Assembly: GCF_001641265.1 (NCBI RefSeq) | Contig: NW_020167523.1 | Span: 434,001 to 498,000, forward strand | From: Pseudogymnoascus destructans | Taxonomy: Eukaryota > Ascomycota > Leotiomycetes > Thelebolales > Thelebolaceae | Direction: 5' to 3' | DNA: 64,000 nt | Shown here: piece by piece, positions 1 to 9,720 of the stretch | Layout of the letters: each line of letters starts with the position of its first letter | How positions within the stretch are numbered: position 1 is the first letter of the stretch | Notes under the pieces: generated by a model | What the model was told of the DNA's origin: nothing | What the model saw: the letters and a program-made list of their open reading frames with translations, nothing else | Databases searched by the model: none | Translations under genes and position numbers: made by a program

Positions 1-2
1 TC

Positions 3-1628
3 TCAGCGGTACTCCCTCTTGAGCTCTCGCTCAAACGTCTTGGTTACTGTGGCAATCTGTCGATTTAATTGACGATATTCTTCACCAGCTTCTGTGCCAA
101 TTGAACCCTGAACAAATGCGTGTCCATACAAACGCTTCAGCTCCAAGCGAAGCTCTTGCTGCTCAAGCTTCAGCTGCACCAGCTCTGGATTGGGCGGGAG
201 GTCATCGCGAACGTCGTCCGGCACTGTCTGAGGCGCCCGGGGATCACAAGTGAGACTCATGTGCGTAAAGGCCCGGAGGAAGCCAGAATTGGTAGGCTGG
301 TCTAGCACTGCATCTTGAACGATAAACCTGACTTTCTCATTGTTGTATGATCCGCAAAAGACGCCAGTCTGAGGATTGTGTCTTAGAATCTGGTCGCGAA
401 CTGCTGTCGTCGCAGCCCCTACACAATCGTCAGTTAAAGCAAGCTATGGTCCATGTGAAGTTTACCGTCAACAGCGTTTCCTGTGCCTCTGCGAAAACAG
501 TAGCTCGTTAACTTCTGCTCAAAACCAGTCGCCCAGCCTAGACGATCAAGGTAGTAAGCGAAGGTCGAGTAGCGTAGAACCTTCCACTCCGATGTACGGA
601 ACAAATCGCACGAGCGCACCGCCTGACGAAATAGAGGCATTTTAAGCATCTCTGGCTTCCAGTGAATCAATACGGCTTTCGTAGGGTGCTGCAGATTACT
701 TGTAAACAAAGGCTCTGCGTGCGACGAGCCTTCAACCTCAATTGCACCATCCTTTATTGCGATAGCCAAGACATGGCTGATAGGGCAGAGTATGGGAAGA
801 GCTTCTTCATGAAAGAGGAAAGTCGTGCTACAGTCGAAGTTAGTTGGGACAAGGCAGAGGCATAGTGGAAGGAGATACGGTTTCGGTTTCCTATCAGCAC
901 CTTTGTGATGGGAGAATGTGATCTCCATTCCTAGGAGGTCTCGTTCTCCCTGTGTGGGGTTCCGAACAATCCAGAGACGGATATCCTCGTAGCACAAACT
1001 CTTATATTCCCGTTCCACGGTGTCCGGGTCAAAGTAATCATCGTCATATTCAGTATCGTTTTTATTTTCCCATGGCTCTCGCCCTTGATAATTCGGCTCA
1101 TCTAATCCGTCTCCCTCATCTACACAACCATCTTCATCCATGTCATTATCGGCATCCCAGACTTCTGTGTGTGGACGTTTGCGAGAGGTAGTCTTTCCGC
1201 CTGCACCCTTTGAGGCGTCAACCAGCTCAGCAGGTCGACAGCCTGTATAGATAGACAGGAGCATTATAGTTGCGAGCGTTAACCATTGGTCCTCAGTCGG
1301 AAAGATAGAAGTATCCCGAGCCCAGAGGTGAGTGAGGAGGAGAAAGATATCGTCTGCTCCCAACACTGGTTTGGCCTTCATCGTCCGTCTGAGTTTGAAT
1401 TCGTCTGCCAAGGTCGTATCTAGATACTACAAGAATGGTGTCAGTGTCATGTCTTCCATAAGTTACATTAAATATAAAGCATACCTTAAACACCTCTTTT
1501 GCATCGTTTGTATCCATGTGATGCCCATTAACCCGATTATAGAGTTGTTTGAACTGCAGCAGATACTGGTGGACAGAGTTAAACGCCTTAACTTTATAAT
1601 TCTCGCAGATGAAGCATAGGAACAACAT
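3..1628 (-). CDS. DUF3435 tyrosine-recombinase-like protein (Starship captain-like), 3' part
   Basis: Three exons can be followed on the minus strand: 1628-1485, 1426-466 and 418-3. They are joined by introns 1484-1427 (58 nt, GTATGC...TTGTAG) and 465-419 (47 nt, GTAAAC...TGTGTAG), and both joins keep frame. The protein matches the DUF3435/FluG-domain family from memory. It has an SVHQYLLQFKQLY segment, a CRPAEL arginine box, an YCFRRGTGNAVD box and a GSYNNEKVRF tyrosine box, fitting the R..R..Y layout of tyrosine recombinases. A TGA at 5-3 ends the frame after KREYR, where relatives usually continue, so the copy may be truncated. A possible first exon starts at 1797 (MPKPRKRISEAYG), followed by a GTAAGT intron 1745-1680, but the frame between there and 1628 has a stop, so the 5' end is unresolved or frameshifted. 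DUF3435 includes Starship captains, but whether this copy heads an element cannot be judged here. Confidence 0.72.
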
Positions 1629-1797
1629 GGTCGTCAGTTTATCGCATTGTTGAATAGCTCCTCACACGTCGTCCATACCCTGAAAAGCGCAGAACCTTAT
1701 CTCGAGTAAGTGATAGGTGCCTTGAGGGGGACGTTGTCGACTTACTTGGACCACTTGCACCATATGCCTCAGAAATTCTCTTTCGTGGCTTCGGCAT

Positions 1798-2504
1798 CCT
1801 TGGGTTTCTGAGATTTGGTGCTGAGCTCTCGTCCCATAACCCGGTAGTCCTCGGCGGTACGCTTAGGCTTCTTTGGCTGTTGAGCTTGTCTCGTCCGTTT
1901 GGTGACGAAGCTTTATCATGTTCTGCTTCAGAGTAGGCAGTTGCCGGTTGCCCATTCCTTTGGTGGGCATGATGGGCGACTCAGCGATAGACCTGGGATG
2001 ATGAGATGAACGCAGAGCTCCGAATGCTGAGTCGCGGGGGCCTGCCTTCAGGAGACGAATACGTATAAGGCTGACTTGTTCGAGGGCCTGGTGGTGCTCG
2101 AAGTAGGCCGCGGGATAGCAAGGTATTTAAATAAGTGGCCAGTCCGAGCCACCAGGTGGCCCATCGTGTGGTGGCCCTCATGATCATGATGGGCAGTGGG
2201 TGGTACCTTGGGGTGAGCAGAAAAGAGAGAAACGGAAAGCAGAAAGCAGACCACAGGGACCAGGAACCAGGAACCGTTTGAAGGGTAACCGACATGGGGC
2301 TGTGATTCGACGTGTGATCACGTGCATTTGGGTTTGCGTGGAGGTAAAGGGTGCGTAAAGCAGCAACCGCGCCCTGCCAAATCCAGCAGCTCCGACCCCG
2401 AGAAGTGGCTTTATTCTATAAACTGTGAATTTTTGCAGTAAATTCATAAATTCATAAATTCATAAATTACCTTAAATTAACACACTATATTAAGACGGCT
2501 AATA
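1798..2504. other. Non-coding stretch between DUF3435 gene and mariner element
   Basis: I see no supportable gene here. Open frames on the minus strand are short and match no family I know. A small AT-rich repeat of the octamer taaattca (about 3-4 units) lies at about 2439-2468, just outside the mariner element that begins at 2505. The stretch may hold the promoter or lost 5' exons of the DUF3435 gene. Confidence 0.5.
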
Positions 2505-2690
2505 CAGTCACCGACCACTGCTATTAACCGAATCGCAAAACCACCCGCGAAGCCACCGAACGTAGATAATTAATTTGCTCGTAACATATGCAATTTTAGA
2601 GCGATAGATGTAAACATTGATCCATTGTAATTAGAATTGAAAGCTATACAAAATAAGCCCCTATAGTATATAGTATAAAAAATGAGTATT

Positions 2691-3282
2691 CTAGTATTTT
2701 GTATGCCACCCGTCTGCTTGAATGCATGCCTCAATTCTACTCGGCATACTCTTATACAATTTATCAAACAATGACTTGTCTAATGTGTCCCATGCTGCTT
2801 GCAAACATGATTCTAGACGCTGTCTTGCATGTTCTGAGTTTGGTTTATCCTTTGCAATTTCAGGGAACATCTCACACACCCGGGTTTTCAAGTGCCACCA
2901 AACGTGCTCAATTGGGTTGAGGTCAGGTGAGTAGGGCGGCCACCCATAGAGTGTAGTAATCATATGCTCCTCAAGAAAGTCTGTAACCATACCCGCAGTA
3001 TGGATAGGAGCATTATCTTGCATAAATGAGTAGCTAGAGTCAAGACTCTCAAAAATAGGGAGGAGTTCTGCTTCTAGAACCTCAAGGTATGAGTTTGCAG
3101 TATATCCAAACTTCTTTGACTCAAAGTCATGGTCCATAAGGTATAAATTGCTCCGGCCTTCTGCCCAAAAGGCCCCCCAAACCATGATCTTCATGTTCTT
3201 CTTTGTACTGTAGGTTTGGATCATCTCCCGCTGCCACTTCTGAGCAGGTGTGCAGAAACACCACTCGCTCCTGTTACCCCGC
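2691..3282 (-). pseudogene. Tc1/mariner transposase, C-terminal part (disrupted)
   Basis: This is the C-terminal catalytic half of a DDE_3-type transposase. Visible motifs are VWGAFWAEG, the second catalytic aspartate in FMQDNAPIHTA and the glutamate in SPDLNPIEHVWW, with the D34E-like spacing of Tc1-type enzymes. The frame ends at TAG 2693-2691 after WHTKY. The upstream end runs into the 5 bp duplication and the LTR at 3283, and the rest of the protein is at 10201-10709. I see no stop or frameshift in this half, so the gene was inactivated by insertion rather than by point decay. Confidence 0.88.
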
Positions 3283-3671
3283 TGTAACGCTGACTTCTAA
3301 ACGATAGAAGACACAGAGGTTCTCTTGCGTAAAGGTTTACTTATCAGAGGAGGCAGGGGATCGGACACAAAGGCTTCAAGTAACACGTTACTAGTATATA
3401 ACAAATACTGTATTGAGTTGAGCACGAAGCTCCTATCTAAGGAAATACTATCTACTTATATAGTGGCGTCGTGCCTAGTGGACTCCTGGGAACTCACTCG
3501 AGTCCTCGGAGTCCTGGACTCTTAGGACTCTTCTCATCATCCTGCGAGTCCGTCACGTGATACTTTCGGAACTACTATTCCTCGCTGCCCCTCCAGGTAC
3601 CAGGGCCGGTCTCATGCAACCTCCCTCCTTCCTGTCCTGTAGTTGGCCAGCCTTCTTGTTCCGTCGTAACA
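3283..3671 (-). repeat. 3' LTR of the Ty3 element (389 bp)
   Basis: The plus strand reads TGTAACGC at one end and CGTAACA at the other. The LTR repeats at 9721-10195 but lacks that copy's 86 bp tandem duplication. On the plus strand it holds a TATATAAC sequence (about 3395-3402) upstream of the antisense ORF at 3768, so it could drive antisense transcription. On the minus strand it holds the same TATATAAG box as the 5' LTR. Confidence 0.95.
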
Positions 3672-3687
3672 CTCGCTCCCTTCCCCT
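3672..3687 (-). other. Polypurine tract of the Ty3 element
   Basis: On the minus strand the 16 nt directly upstream of the 3' LTR read AGGGGAAGGGAGCGAG. A purine run touching the LTR is where plus-strand DNA synthesis is primed in LTR retroelements. Its position also fixes the element's orientation. Confidence 0.8.
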
Positions 3688-3767
3688 GGGCATTCGTCTC
3701 GAATCCTATAAGTACGTCCATGCCCCCGGGACTCTGCTGCTCCTCAGCGAGTCCTTCAACATGCAAC

Positions 3768-4334
3768 ATGCCTACTGACACTGCCCGCAAACTCCAGGAA
3801 CGCAACGATCTTGTCCGTCGAATAAAGAACCATGGATACGAACTACCCGAAATGGATTCTTGCTCGAACTGCGTGAGGCGAAACATTACTTGCGTGTCGT
3901 CTCCAAATGATTCACGGCGGTGCGCCGAGTGCGTTCGTCGCAACTTGAAAGAAAAGTGTGACTGTATGGGTCCTGAGCATCCCGACTGGGTGAAGCTCGA
4001 ACGGGAGGAGGATTGCCTGGATCGCGAAGAGGAAGAAACCCTTTCGAAGTTACTTCGTCTGCGGAAGCAGAAACGCCTCATCCGAACCCGTGGTAAAGAT
4101 ATGCTCCGGCGAGGTTTGAAAACCCTCGACGAGCTTGATGCGGCAGAGGAGGCCAAACGTGTGGCTGCTGAGAAGCGTGACGCTGTTGAGGCCGAGGAAC
4201 AGGCAGTTAGCGCTGCCTCCTCGTCTGTGACCGGGACCCCCGCTTCCTCTGATCCACTGGCCTACTCCCCTGCATCTTGGGATCAATGGCTGGCGGATGG
4301 CGGCGTCGATATTCCTCCAGCAGTTCTTTGCTGA
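3768..4334 (+). CDS. Antisense zinc-cluster/coiled-coil ORF carried by the Ty3 element
   Basis: This ORF of 188 codons from the ATG at 3768 (204 from an upstream ATG at 3720) runs opposite to gag-pol and overlaps the last 128 bp of pol tail to tail. Near residues 30-65 it has the spacing C-x2-C-x6-C-x9-C-x2-C-x8-C (CSNC, CVRRNITC, CAEC), which satisfies the Zn2Cys6 consensus of fungal Gal4-type DNA-binding domains. A long charged stretch rich in E, K, R and L follows (about residues 75-150), consistent with a coiled coil, and then an S/A/P-rich tail. I see no middle-homology activation domain. The protein is unrelated to any retroelement protein I know. The codons are clean through 567 bp, about 440 bp of it outside pol. 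Possible roles are transcriptional control or targeting of the element. Function is inference. Confidence 0.65.
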   Translation: MPTDTARKLQERNDLVRRIKNHGYELPEMDSCSNCVRRNITCVSSPNDSRRCAECVRRNLKEKCDCMGPEHPDWVKLEREEDCLDREEEETLSKLLRLRKQKRLIRTRGKDMLRRGLKTLDELDAAEEAKRVAAEKRDAVEAEEQAVSAASSSVTGTPASSDPLAYSPASWDQWLADGGVDIPPAVLC

Positions 4335-7300
4335 TGTTCCTTGTTGGTTCCCACGAATTATCCGTAGGTTCGTAATTTTCCCATTTTATCAAAAACTCTT
4401 CTCGACGTCCTACTAACCTTCTGTCTAGGATCGCTTCGACCTCATATTCGATTATCTCATTCTCGGGTTGGAGTTCGGTGTCGGTCGCAATTGGGGTATT
4501 TCCTCTTGCTGGTTCCAGTAGTGAGACATGAAATACCGGGTGTAGTCTAGACTTCCTGGGTAGCTGCAGTCTGTAATTAACTGAGCTGACTTTGTTTAAT
4601 ATTTTGAATGGTCCCAATTTCTTGAAGTCCAACTTTGTGCTTGGTCGTTTCGTTTTGATATGTTTCCGGAGTAGGTATACTTTATCCCCCTCCTTGAAGG
4701 CAGGTTCCATACTGCGCTTCTTGTTTGCGTATGCGGCGGATCGTTCATTTAAGAATTGGATGTCCGTCGCAAGTTGTTCGTGGAACGATCTCAGTTGTTC
4801 CACCACGATCAGGGCTTGTTCAGCTTGTGATTCATCCGGTCTTGGTTGCCTATATGCTTCTGGCTGGTAGCCGTAATTGGCAAAGAACGGTGAGACTTTC
4901 GTTGCTTCTGTCATCGCGCTGTTATATGCAAACTGTGCGATGGGTAAGATCTGAACCCAGTTGTCCTGTTGATGATTGACATAGCTTCGCAGGTACTGTT
5001 CAAGGGTCTGATTTAATCTTTCTGTTTGGCCGTCTGTCTGGGGATGAAAAGCTGTTGACAGCTTATAATTTGTTCCCAGTAGCGCCATCAATGATTTCCA
5101 GAATTTCGAAGTAAAGAGCTTGTCTCTATCTGAGATGATTTCTTCTGGCATCCCATGATCGGCTAATATGACTCGAATGAAGGTATATGCGAGCGCCTCG
5201 GCGTCGCTAGCTTCTAGATATGGTATAAACTTCCCATATTTCGTGAGTCTTTCCGTGATGACGAGGATAGAGTCGTATTCTATTCCTGTTAACGGGTCCT
5301 TGGAGGGTGGAAGCTTGACGACGAAGTCCAAAGCTATTGATTTCCACGCTCCTTTTGGTACTGGTGTCGACTTGAGTTGTCCGTATGGCAGATGCCTATT
5401 GGATTTTGACTTGCTGCAAATGTCGCACTCTCTTACCACTGTCTCTACCTGCTTCCTCATACCTGGGAAGTAGTAGTGTCGAGTGATTCGTTCGAAGGTT
5501 TGTGTTACTCCCTGATGACCGTGTGCTGGTAACGAGTGTTGTTCTTGCACCAGCGGGCGTCTCATTTGACTTGGGACATACACTAACCCTTTGTATCGAA
5601 TCAATCCTTGTTCGTCGATGGCGAAGTCGCCTTCGACTTTGGACAAGACTCGCTTGGCGCATTCGTCTGTTGCGTAAGCTTTCTTGAGTCTTTCCTTGAG
5701 TTCTGTATCTTCGATGACTGAGATCGTCGCTAGTAACTCATTGTACTGTATTCCTGCATCTGTTTTCTTCAGAATTGTTCTAGGTCTTTCTTCCTTTGGG
5801 CCGGCGTAGTCGGTCCGTCTGCTGAGAGCGTCTGCTCTTGCATTCTCGGAGCCCTTGCGATAGGTTATTGTGAAGTTGTAGGCTGCGAGGGTTTCTGCCC
5901 AGTGGACTTGTCTGTGGTTTAAAACCTTGGTCGTGGTGAAGTATATGAGGTTCTTGTGATCCGTCCATACCTGCACAGGGTAGGTGGGTCCCTCAAGATA
6001 TACTCGCCACTGCTCAAAGGCAACGACAATAGCCAGTAGCTCCTTGTCGTGGATGTCGTAATTGAGTTCCGCGGGTGACAGTTTCCTAGAGTAGTACGCG
6101 ATTGGTTTGAACTTACCGTCCTCGTCTGGTTGATTCAGACATGCTCCAATTGCGAAGTCAGAAGAGTCCGTTTCGAGGATGATCTTCTTTGCAGGGTCAA
6201 ATGTAGCAAGGATAGGTGCTTCCGTGAACTTCGTCTTAAGTTCCTGGAAAGCAGCCTCTGCCTTGTCCATCCATTTGAATTCGAGATCCTTTCTGGTAAG
6301 CTCCGTGAGTGGTTGAGCTACCTTGGAATATCCCGAGATGAAGCTTCGGTAGAAGTTGGCGAAGCCTAGGAAGGCTTGCACTTCCTTGACCGTGGTCGGT
6401 GTTGGCCATTCCAACACTGCCGTTACTTTTGCTTGGTCCATCTTGATGCCGTGCGTTCCGATAATGTAACCCAAGAATTCGACTTGGTTTTTATGGAACT
6501 CGCACTTCTCTGGTTTGAGGAGTAAGCTGTACTCCTTTAGTTTCTTTAGGACGAGTTTGACATGCTTGACATGCTCCTCCTTGGTTGCTGAATACACCAG
6601 GACATCGTCTAAGTAGACAATGGTAAAGATGTCTAAGTATTCATGCAAAGCATCATTCATCAGTCATTGCATGGATGCGGGTGCGTTTGTTAGCCCAAAG
6701 GGCATGACTTGATACTCGAATAGGCCATAGCGGGTGCGGAATGCTGTTTTCCACTCTTCCCCAGCCTTGATTCGGATCAGGTTGTATGCTCCTCGCAGAT
6801 CTAGCTTACTGAAGATCTTTGCTCCTTGAAATCTATCGTGTAGTTCGTTGATTAACGGCAGGGCATACCTGTCCTTGATTGTGATGTTGTTCAACGCTCG
6901 ATAGTCCACACATAACCGTAGGGAGCCGTCTTTCTTTGGTACGAAAATCACCGGACTTCCTGCTGGTGATGTGGATGGTCTGATGAATCCTTTCGCTAGG
7001 TTATCATCGATGTACTCCTTAAGTACCTTCAGCTCCTTTTCCGATAGCTGATATATTGGTCCGAACGGTGGACTCTTGTCTTTCTCCAAAGGTATCTCGT
7101 GATCCCATGGTTGGTGCTTAGGAAGCGCCTCGTTCTTAGGGCCTTCCTGGAATAATTGCTCGTATTCCTTGTACTCCACCGGTATACTCGTCGGTGAGGA
7201 TGCCTGGGCTAGGTCATCGAGCTCGGAGGTTGCACATAACTCCTTCCGGCCCTGGGAGGGTTTCTCCCGTTGTCGCGTGTCCGTCCGTTGTTCACACGCG

Positions 7301-7743
7301 CACTGGCTCATCACAACTTTCTCATTCCACCAGTCGATCTGGGGGTTGTGTTTCTTGAGCCATGGCACACCAGGGATGCACGCATGGTTGTCCATGTGCA
7401 CGATGTCAAACTGAATCGTTTCCTTGTGCCCGTGTAGCATGACCATTTCCAATGGGACCGTTTCGTGGGTCACCATTCCTTCATTAGTCGAGATGGGCTC
7501 TCCATCTACGACCATTAACGGGTATGGTTCGGTTTTCAATTGCGTCTTGAAACCTTGCGTGTCTGCTACTTTCTTTGTCATAAAGTTGCCCGTCGCTCCT
7601 GAGTCAATCATTGCTCGGAGGTGTCGCTGTTGTATCTTAGCGACCACATATAGTTGCATGCTGCCCGTCGTGGCGCATAGCTGGTCTGTACTAGGCCTCT
7701 TCGTGTCGCTCGCCGGTGGCCTACCGTCGAGGACTCCTAGTTT
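4207..7743 (-). pseudogene. pol: Ty3/gypsy pol polyprotein with one in-frame stop
   Basis: Pol is read in the -1 frame relative to gag and ends at 4207. In order it shows an aspartic protease (AMIDSGATGNFM), reverse transcriptase (RLCVDYRALNNITIKDRYALP, then YLDD in TIVYLDDVLVYS), RNase H (ILETDSSDFAIGA), a zinc-binding HHCC region (HQGVTQTF...CDIC), the integrase core (ALDFVVKLPP, SDRDKLFTSKFW and TDGQTERLNQTLE carry D, D and E), a GPF module (KKLGPFKI, LHPVFHVSLLEP) and a C-terminal chromodomain (EYEVEAILDRR, EFLIKWENY). The frame is broken only by TGA at 6666-6664, between APASMQ and LMNDAL inside the RT. One C-to-T change from CGA would explain it. The frame continues unchanged on the other side. 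The chromodomain places it among chromoviruses, where such domains can direct integration to marked chromatin. Confidence 0.93.
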
Positions 7744-9674
7744 TTTGACTCGTCCGAGGAAGGATAGTATTCATCCGCTTCCAATGGAGGTCCTGGGGGA
7801 GATCGTCTCCCTGTCTCTGCTGCGTCGTTCAGCAGGTGTGGATATCTTTCGTATACCTGTTCGCTTTTGATAGGCAAGTCCCCTTCAGACTGGCTTCGCC
7901 TGAGGGCGTGAACTTGCTCTGCGTCTCTGAAGTGTATCCTGGGCGAGGATCGGGGAAACAACTGATTCTGGTGTTTCTTTTTCCAGTGGAGCTTGCAGTC
8001 ATCTTCGCTGCAATACTCCCAATAGACATACGCGTGCCAGGGATGATCAGTCTCTGTTGCGTCTGTCGTTGATAGTTCCCGCTGTCCTCTCACCCATGCA
8101 CTATCTTCCCTCGGAGGCGTGGAGAACGTGTCTAGTTGCTCCATGGCTCTCCTTTCGATGCGTGGAGTGGGTCTCGCATTTTCCCGTCGCAGCATACCTC
8201 TGGCTTTCTCGTCGTACTTCTCCAGGGCTCTCCTGTGGTCCTGGTAGTAAAGTTCGATGCTTTTCATATACTTCAGTTTAGCCATATGCTCGACATCCTT
8301 CTCCAGTTCTTCCGCTTCTTGGGCTTCCAACTTAGCTACGTCTGGGGACGTGCCAAGCAGCCTGCGGGTATTCGTTAGTTGGTCGTAGTATCTCCAGAGG
8401 TCATCCTTGCAGTCGTCCACCTTGCACTCTAACGGAAGTCCCTGTAACAGGTTCCCGTAGATGCCCTTAAGCGTGGGGATTCTCCTCTGGCCGCTGGGCT
8501 TGTCTCGTTCAGCCCTAATCTTCGCATGGGCGTGTTTTGCCATGCGTCTTACTACGCTCTTGCACCGTGGACTCATTGGTTCCGTAGGTGCGAGTTCATC
8601 AAAGGTCTCCTGTTCTGAGACGGTGAACGATTCCGCCTCCGACCCTTCATCTGAGCTCTCGTCTTCTGGGGTGCTTTCGCCGTTTATTCCCCAGTCCTGT
8701 TTGCTCACAAACGTTGCGTTCAACTGTCCTGTCCAGGTGGCATTGAGTTGTTTGCCGACTTTGCGTCCGCCGTTCCCTTTCTTTGGCTGTCTGCAGTCTC
8801 GGGCCATGTGGCCTGGCTTGTCGCAGTTAAAACAGAGTCGTTCCTTGAATTGTCTGTCTTTCTTAGGGTCACGGGGTCGTCCAGGTTTGAACGTGGCATC
8901 GAGTTCCATTGGGTCCGACCAACGGTTGTCTCGCGGGTGTTGATCCCGTCGTCTGCCCTCGTTTCCCCGGTAGGGGTAACTTTTCTTGGGCTTGTCATAG
9001 GTCCAACGTTCCTTCTGGAATTCGTATAGTCGATTGTCGATTCGGACCGTATGTTTGATTAGCGCTACCATGTCCGTTGGTTGTTGTTCCAAACGGGCAA
9101 GTTCCATACGTATATGGCTCTTCAGCCCACGTCGGTAGTGGCTGATGAGTGCGCTGGCGTCCCATCCTGTCTGATTGCCGTATCTCTGGAATTCTGTGGA
9201 GTACGTGAGGGCGCTGCCAGTCTGCTTAAGTGCAAACAGATGGTCTTCCGCGGTCTTAATCTCATCGATGTCTCCAAACATGCGTCGGATTTCCTTACAG
9301 AATCCTTTCCAGCTGCCAAACATAGTCTGCGTAGTTGCCATGCTTCCATTGGTACTCTCATATTTGAAATAATCCTTGAGGAATGGTTCGATCCATCGCA
9401 GGGCTTCCCCCCTAAGGTAGGACGCAGTCCACAGGGCATAGCTCTCCTGGGTGGGAAACTTCTCGTCATTGAAGTGCTGGTACAGTTCGACCTGTAGCAA
9501 AAACACCTCAAGTTCCTTTCGGTTGCCGGAGTAAGTGTCGGGCAACTTGACGCGTAGAGTTTCCTTGAGTTCGTTGACGGTGGGTGCGTCGGGCATCTCT
9601 TCATTCTCAGGCTTAGACCTCTGAGACGAAGTTGGCGTGGTGGGGGTTTTCCCCTTCGAACTGACGACAGACAT
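7737..9674 (-). CDS. gag: Ty3/gypsy Gag
   Basis: This intact 645-residue frame begins 47 nt inside the 5' LTR boundary. Residues of about 40-230 resemble the retrotransposon Gag (capsid) domain (KLPDTYSGNRKELEVFL, ALRWIEPFL, EFQRYGNQTGWD). A single CCHC zinc knuckle follows (CFNCDKPGHMARDC, C-x2-C-x4-H-x4-C), expected to bind genomic RNA. The acidic C-terminal half, of about 300 residues, has no domain I recognise and is longer than usual. The stop TAG at 7739-7737 directly follows a frameshift heptamer, so Pol should be made as a minor Gag-Pol fusion. Confidence 0.93.
   Translation of the reverse strand: MSVVSSKGKTPTTPTSSQRSKPENEEMPDAPTVNELKETLRVKLPDTYSGNRKELEVFLLQVELYQHFNDEKFPTQESYALWTASYLRGEALRWIEPFLKDYFKYESTNGSMATTQTMFGSWKGFCKEIRRMFGDIDEIKTAEDHLFALKQTGSALTYSTEFQRYGNQTGWDASALISHYRRGLKSHIRMELARLEQQPTDMVALIKHTVRIDNRLYEFQKERWTYDKPKKSYPYRGNEGRRRDQHPRDNRWSDPMELDATFKPGRPRDPKKDRQFKERLCFNCDKPGHMARDCRQPKKGNGGRKVGKQLNATWTGQLNATFVSKQDWGINGESTPEDESSDEGSEAESFTVSEQETFDELAPTEPMSPRCKSVVRRMAKHAHAKIRAERDKPSGQRRIPTLKGIYGNLLQGLPLECKVDDCKDDLWRYYDQLTNTRRLLGTSPDVAKLEAQEAEELEKDVEHMAKLKYMKSIELYYQDHRRALEKYDEKARGMLRRENARPTPRIERRAMEQLDTFSTPPREDSAWVRGQRELSTTDATETDHPWHAYVYWEYCSEDDCKLHWKKKHQNQLFPRSSPRIHFRDAEQVHALRRSQSEGDLPIKSEQVYERYPHLLNDAAETGRRSPPGPPLEADEYYPSSDESKN
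7740..7746 (-). promoter_or_regulatory. -1 ribosomal frameshift heptamer A_AAA_AAC at the gag stop
   Basis: On the minus strand the last gag codons are TCA AAA AAC followed by TAG, so the heptamer A AAA AAC sits in the correct zero frame directly before the stop. A slip of -1 reads AAA AAA CTA GGA and continues open into the protease, joining gag to pol. This is one of the canonical eukaryotic and viral slippery sequences. A GC-rich stretch that can form a CGGT/ACCG stem lies downstream (about 7700-7735). Confidence 0.8.
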
Positions 9675-9710
9675 GTTGCTTTGTGTATGAGCCAGTGCCT
9701 CGTAGAAGTG

Positions 9711-9718
9711 GTGCTCAA
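9711..9718 (-). other. Predicted self-priming primer-binding site
   Basis: The first internal bases after the 5' LTR read CTTTGAGCACC on the minus strand. They do not begin TGG, the usual complement of a tRNA 3' end. The 8 nt TTGAGCAC are the exact complement of GTGCTCAA in the LTR (9863-9856), which lies about 37 nt downstream of the TATATAAG box, where the transcript should start. That is the arrangement used by Tf1/sushi-type elements, whose RNA folds back and primes itself. The transcription start is predicted, not seen. Confidence 0.55.
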
Positions 9719-9720
9719 AG

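Noticed and set aside
1..2504. Starship boundary inside the window
   Set aside because: No terminal direct repeat or target motif can be assigned. One DUF3435 gene at an edge is not enough to define an element.
9705..9720. Classical tRNA primer-binding site
   Set aside because: There is no TGG start and no obvious tRNA 3' complement. The LTR self-complementarity is a better explanation.
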